A stretch of 64,000 nucleotides of DNA, taken from assembly GCF_018613675.1 (NCBI RefSeq), contig NZ_JAGGPQ010000005.1, forward strand, positions 372,001 through 436,000, in the 5' to 3' direction. The position numbers and the translations under genes were made by a program. The stretch is from Arthrobacter sp. ISL-85. Lineage in GTDB: Bacteria; Actinomycetota; Actinomycetes; Actinomycetales; Micrococcaceae. A model generated the notes under the pieces. That model was not told where the DNA came from. It saw only the letters and a list, made by a program, of their open reading frames with translations, and made no database searches. This document shows, piece after piece, positions 60,855-64,000 of this stretch (position 1 is its first letter; every line of letters starts with the position of its first letter).

Positions 60855-63398
60855 GTGCGTACCCCACTTTCCTGGCTGCGTGAATTCGCGGCAGTACCGG
60901 CCGGTGCAACGGCCGAAGACGTCATGGCCGAACTGGTCAAGGTCGGCTTCGAAGAGGAAGCGGTCCACCGTCCCACGGACACCCTCCAGGGCCCCATCGT
61001 GGTGGGCCAGGTCCTGAGCCTGGTCAAGGAACCGCAGACCAACGGCAAGACCATCAACTGGTGCCAGGTCCGCGTTGTCCCCGAAGGACAGGAACAGACC
61101 CTGACTGGAGAGGGCATCGACCCTTCCGGTGTCCAGGGCATCATCTGCGGCGCGCACAACTTCGTGGAGGGCGACAAAGTGGTGGTCACCCTCCCCGGTG
61201 CCGTCCTGCCCGGCGACTTCCACATCTCGGCCCGCAAGACCTACGGCCACCTCTCCGCCGGCATGATCGCCTCCGTCCGCGAACTGGGCATCGGCGAGGA
61301 CCACGACGGCATCCTGGTGCTGTCCCGCATCGGGCTGGACCCCGAAGTGGGCACAGACGCCATGGAACTGCTGGGCCTCTACGACCAGGCAGCGGAAATC
61401 AACGTTACGCCGGACCGCGGCTACGCGTTCTCCATCCGCGGAGTGGCCCGCGAATACGCGCACGCCACGGGAACCGCATTCACGGACCCGGCCAGCAAGG
61501 TCCAGGCCCCTGCGGAGCTCTCCGGCGGCCACGGCGTTAAGCTCAACGACGACGCGCCAATCTACGGCAAGGCCGGCTGCGACCGCTTCGTGGCCCGTAC
61601 CGTCAGGGGCGTGGACGCCACCCGTCCCACCCCGCCGTGGATGGTGTCCCGGCTCCGGCTGGCAGGCGTCCGCTCCATCTCGCTGCCGGTGGACATCTCC
61701 AACTACGTCATGTTTGAGCTGGGCCAGCCCACGCACTGCTACGACCTGGACAAGCTCTCCGGGGACATCGTGGTGCGCCGCGCCTCCGCCGGTGAGAAGA
61801 TCACCACCCTGGACGGCAAGGAGCGCACCCTTGACGCCGAAGACCTGCTCATCACGGACAACTCCGGCGCCATCGGCATCGCAGGCGTCATGGGCGGCGC
61901 AGCAACCGAGGTGAGCGATTCGACGTCGAACATCCTCGTTGAGGCGGCGCACTTTGACGAGGTGTCCATCGGGCGGTCGCGGCGCCGGCACAAGCTGCCG
62001 TCCGAGGCGTCCAAGCGCTTCGAGCGCGGCGTGGACTGGCAGGTGGCGGGCATCGCCGCCCAGCGCGTGGTGGACCTCCTGGTGGAACTGGCCGGCGGGA
62101 CCGCGGATGAAGCGGGAACGGATGTGGGAACCGCCCCGGAAACCATCACCATCGAGCTGCCCGCCGGCTTCGCCGCCGCCCGGATCGGCATCGATTTCAC
62201 CGAGGAACAGATCGTCACCTCCCTTGAGGACCTGGGCGCCGTGGTGGTGAAGCACGACGGCGGCTGGACGGTTACGCCGCCGAGCTGGCGGAGCGACCTG
62301 GAGACCAAGGAAGACCTCACCGAGGAAATCGCCCGGCTGGTGGGCTACGACAAGATCCCGGCCACGCTCCCGGTAGCCCCTCCCGGCCGCGGCCTTACCC
62401 GCGTCCAGCAGCAGCGCCGTCGACTCATCCAGGCACTGGCGGACGCGGGACTAACCGAGGTCCTGTCCTACCCGTTTGTGTCCAAGGCGGCCAACGACAC
62501 CTTTGGCGTGGCCGAAGAAGGAGGGGAGCGGACCGCCCTCAAGCTGGCCAACCCGATCAGCGAGGGGCACGGGTACCTGCGGACCTCCATGCTGCCCGGA
62601 CTGATCGAGGTGGCCAAACGGAACCACTCCCGCGGTTTCCGGGACCTTGCCTTGTTCGAATCGGGCCTGGTGTTCCTGCCCGACGGGACAGTGGGTACTG
62701 CCGACATTCCGCCGCTGGGCGCCAGGCCGGCTGATGAGGTCCTTGACGGACTGTACGACGGCGTCCCTGACCAGCCGTTCCACATCGCGGCTGTCCTTAC
62801 CGGCCATGATTCCCCGGCCGCCGCGTCCCACACCCCGCGCGCGTGGGACTGGGCCGACGCACTGGACCTAGCCCGGTTTGCCGGCGACGTGCTCGGCGTG
62901 GACCTGGTGGTCAGCCAGGGCAGCCACCAGGCGTTCCACCCGGGCCGCACCGCCAAGCTGGCGCTGCGAACGGGGGAGACTGTCGGGTACGCAGGTGAAC
63001 TGCACCCCAAGCTGCTGGCAGCTGCGGACATGCCCGCCCGTTCAGTGGCGCTGGAACTCGATGCCGATGCGTTGTTCGAGGCCGCGCCGGACGTGATCGT
63101 GGCCCGCCACATCTCCACGTTCCCGGTTGCTACCCAGGACGTGGCGCTCGTGGTCCCGGCCGATGTCCCGGCCGACGACGTCCTCGCCGCCCTGCGCGAA
63201 GGTGCCGGCGAGTTGCTGGAGGATGTGGCGCTGTTCGATGTCTACGCGGGCAAAGGCATCGAAGAAGGCAGGAAGTCGCTGGCCTTCGGGCTCCGGTTCC
63301 GGGCCGCGGACCGCACCCTGACCGCTGACGAGGCCTCTGCAGCGCGTGAAGGCGCAGTTGCCCTGGCTGCCGAACGCTTCGGAGCCGTCCAGCGCTAG
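60855..63398 (+). CDS. pheT: Phenylalanine-tRNA ligase beta subunit
   Basis: 847 aa, GTG start (RTPLSWLREFAAVPAG). Domains: N-terminal tRNA-binding OB fold (about 40-155, GIICGAHNFVEGDKVVV), B3/B4 editing region (about 210-370), B5 (about 410-480), the catalytic-like core, and the C-terminal ferredoxin-fold anticodon-binding domain (about 750-847). The frame is open upstream inside pheS, but the family N-terminus fixes the start at 60855. A large hairpin follows the stop. Confidence 0.98.
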   Translation: MRTPLSWLREFAAVPAGATAEDVMAELVKVGFEEEAVHRPTDTLQGPIVVGQVLSLVKEPQTNGKTINWCQVRVVPEGQEQTLTGEGIDPSGVQGIICGAHNFVEGDKVVVTLPGAVLPGDFHISARKTYGHLSAGMIASVRELGIGEDHDGILVLSRIGLDPEVGTDAMELLGLYDQAAEINVTPDRGYAFSIRGVAREYAHATGTAFTDPASKVQAPAELSGGHGVKLNDDAPIYGKAGCDRFVARTVRGVDATRPTPPWMVSRLRLAGVRSISLPVDISNYVMFELGQPTHCYDLDKLSGDIVVRRASAGEKITTLDGKERTLDAEDLLITDNSGAIGIAGVMGGAATEVSDSTSNILVEAAHFDEVSIGRSRRRHKLPSEASKRFERGVDWQVAGIAAQRVVDLLVELAGGTADEAGTDVGTAPETITIELPAGFAAARIGIDFTEEQIVTSLEDLGAVVVKHDGGWTVTPPSWRSDLETKEDLTEEIARLVGYDKIPATLPVAPPGRGLTRVQQQRRRLIQALADAGLTEVLSYPFVSKAANDTFGVAEEGGERTALKLANPISEGHGYLRTSMLPGLIEVAKRNHSRGFRDLALFESGLVFLPDGTVGTADIPPLGARPADEVLDGLYDGVPDQPFHIAAVLTGHDSPAAASHTPRAWDWADALDLARFAGDVLGVDLVVSQGSHQAFHPGRTAKLALRTGETVGYAGELHPKLLAAADMPARSVALELDADALFEAAPDVIVARHISTFPVATQDVALVVPADVPADDVLAALREGAGELLEDVALFDVYAGKGIEEGRKSLAFGLRFRAADRTLTADEASAAREGAVALAAERFGAVQR

Positions 63399-63412
63399 GT
63401 CGCACGCACTTT

Positions 63413-63469
63413 GCAAGGAAGGGCGGGTCATGGCGCAACTTGAGGTGCGTGCCATCCCGCCCTTCCTGC
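63413..63469 (+). promoter_or_regulatory. Long hairpin after pheT covering the next start codon
   Basis: AGGAAGGGCGGG (63416-63427) pairs with CCCGCCCTTCCT (63456-63467), and ATGGC (63430-63434) with GCCAT (63451-63455), leaving a 2-nt bulge and a 16-nt loop. The ribosome binding site and ATG of the next gene lie in the left arm. It may be the pheT terminator, a translation block, or both. Confidence 0.65.
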
Positions 63470-64000
63470 TGTCCGGGGAAGCCGCCGCGGTGCGGCGGGA
63501 TGCCGAACGCCTCCTGGACGGCAGCGAACTGGCCCGGGCCAGGGCCATGGCACCTGCTGCCGGCGCGGTGTTCCTTGCCGGCCGCGTTGCCCAGCGGGTC
63601 TTTGCGGCCGAACTGATGTCACTTCCCGCCGTGGAACTGGCCCCGGCCTACAGCTGCCCGCGCTGCGGCGCCGGTCCCGGGCTGGGACACGGCAGGCCTG
63701 GGTACAGTTACCGCGGCGCCCGCGTGCCGCTGGCGCTGAGCCTGTCACGCGCTGACGGCTGGACGCTGCTGGCGGCTGTGGTGGACACCGCCCCGGAAAC
63801 GCGGCTGGGCGCCGACATCGAAAATCCGTCCCGTACCGGCTTTGGCGGGTTTGACGAGGTTGCCCTGACGCCTGCGGAGCGCCGGACCCTCCGGGACACC
63901 AAGGCCGAACTGCTGCCGGCGGCGAGGGCCAGGCTTTGGGCACGCAAGGAAGCCTGGCTGAAAATGACCGGCGACGGACTCCGGACTGCTCCGTCCGCCG
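63430..64000 (+). CDS. 4'-Phosphopantetheinyl transferase superfamily protein (3' partial)
   Basis: Open from ATG 63430 to the window end, 190 codons. It has the Sfp/ACPS signatures: LSLSRADGW, TRLGADIENPSR (Mg-binding Asp-x-Glu), and LWARKEAWLKMTGDGL (WxxKEAxxK). An unusual CPRCGAG precedes GHGRPGYSY. It transfers phosphopantetheine to carrier proteins; the target is not known. The GTG at 63445 is an alternative start if the hairpin over the ATG is a true terminator. The C-terminus lies outside the window. Confidence 0.85.
   Translation, partial: MAQLEVRAIPPFLLSGEAAAVRRDAERLLDGSELARARAMAPAAGAVFLAGRVAQRVFAAELMSLPAVELAPAYSCPRCGAGPGLGHGRPGYSYRGARVPLALSLSRADGWTLLAAVVDTAPETRLGADIENPSRTGFGGFDEVALTPAERRTLRDTKAELLPAARARLWARKEAWLKMTGDGLRTAPSA

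Overview
The window is high-GC chromosomal DNA from an actinomycete, most likely an Arthrobacter/Pseudarthrobacter-type member of the Micrococcaceae. This rests on many GTG/TTG starts, TANNNT -10 elements, 13E12-family HNH genes, a LysM gene divergent from lexA, and a gene order (truB, ribF, rpsO, pnp, M16 peptidase, dapB, dapA, RNase J, ftsK, pgsA, clgR, recA, recX, miaB, miaA, dapF, hflX, lexA) that matches the conserved actinobacterial block also found in mycobacteria. No rRNA, tRNA, CRISPR array, prophage or intact insertion sequence was seen. The genus is an inference from gene content; no database was searched.

Layout. 1-3.5 kb: 3' part of a zinc-ribbon thioredoxin, an aminotransferase on the minus strand, truB and two small membrane proteins. 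3.6-6.7 kb: ribF, then kynA-kynU (tryptophan to anthranilate). 6.7-11.2 kb: rpsO, pnp and an M16 peptidase. 11.2-19.7 kb is accessory: a DUF1579-like protein, a 13E12/HNH gene, moaD and moaA on the minus strand, and divergently a membrane molybdopterin oxidoreductase with moeA-moaC-mogA-moaE, so most of the Moco pathway plus one client enzyme. 19.8-31.7 kb: dapB, TM2 and acyltransferase-like membrane proteins, a truncated 13E12 remnant under a LexA box, dapA, RNase J, ftsK, pgsA, cinA and clgR. 31.8-42.6 kb: a MarR regulator, recA-recX, miaB-miaA, dapF, an RsmC-like methyltransferase, hflX and a DinG-like helicase. 42.6-48.7 kb: lexA with a divergent LysM membrane protein, then hisC-hisB-hisH-(54-aa membrane protein)-priA-sseB. 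48.7-57.2 kb: an MFS gene, DUF1844, infC-rpmI-rplT, an rRNA methyltransferase, a GlsB-type protein, a cation efflux protein, a second MFS gene and a Nudix hydrolase. 57.2-64 kb: a radical SAM protein of the Rv2578c type under a LexA box, a SIMPL-domain protein coupled to an HExxH protein, pheS-pheT, and the 5' part of a phosphopantetheinyl transferase.

Three regulatory themes link these genes. First, five good LexA boxes mark an SOS set: lexA, the LysM gene, recA-recX, the 13E12 remnant and the radical SAM gene. Second, fourteen genes and one six-codon ORF have a TANNNT hexamer ending exactly 6-7 nt before the start codon, which points to widespread leaderless mRNAs. Third, the leaders of hflX, infC and pheST, and the start of the last gene, contain small ORFs or mutually exclusive hairpins that look like attenuation or translation switches. 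Most of the window is ordinary core genome. The leaders, the 18-bp repeat inside moaA and the uncharacterised SOS-linked genes are the parts most likely to hold something undescribed.
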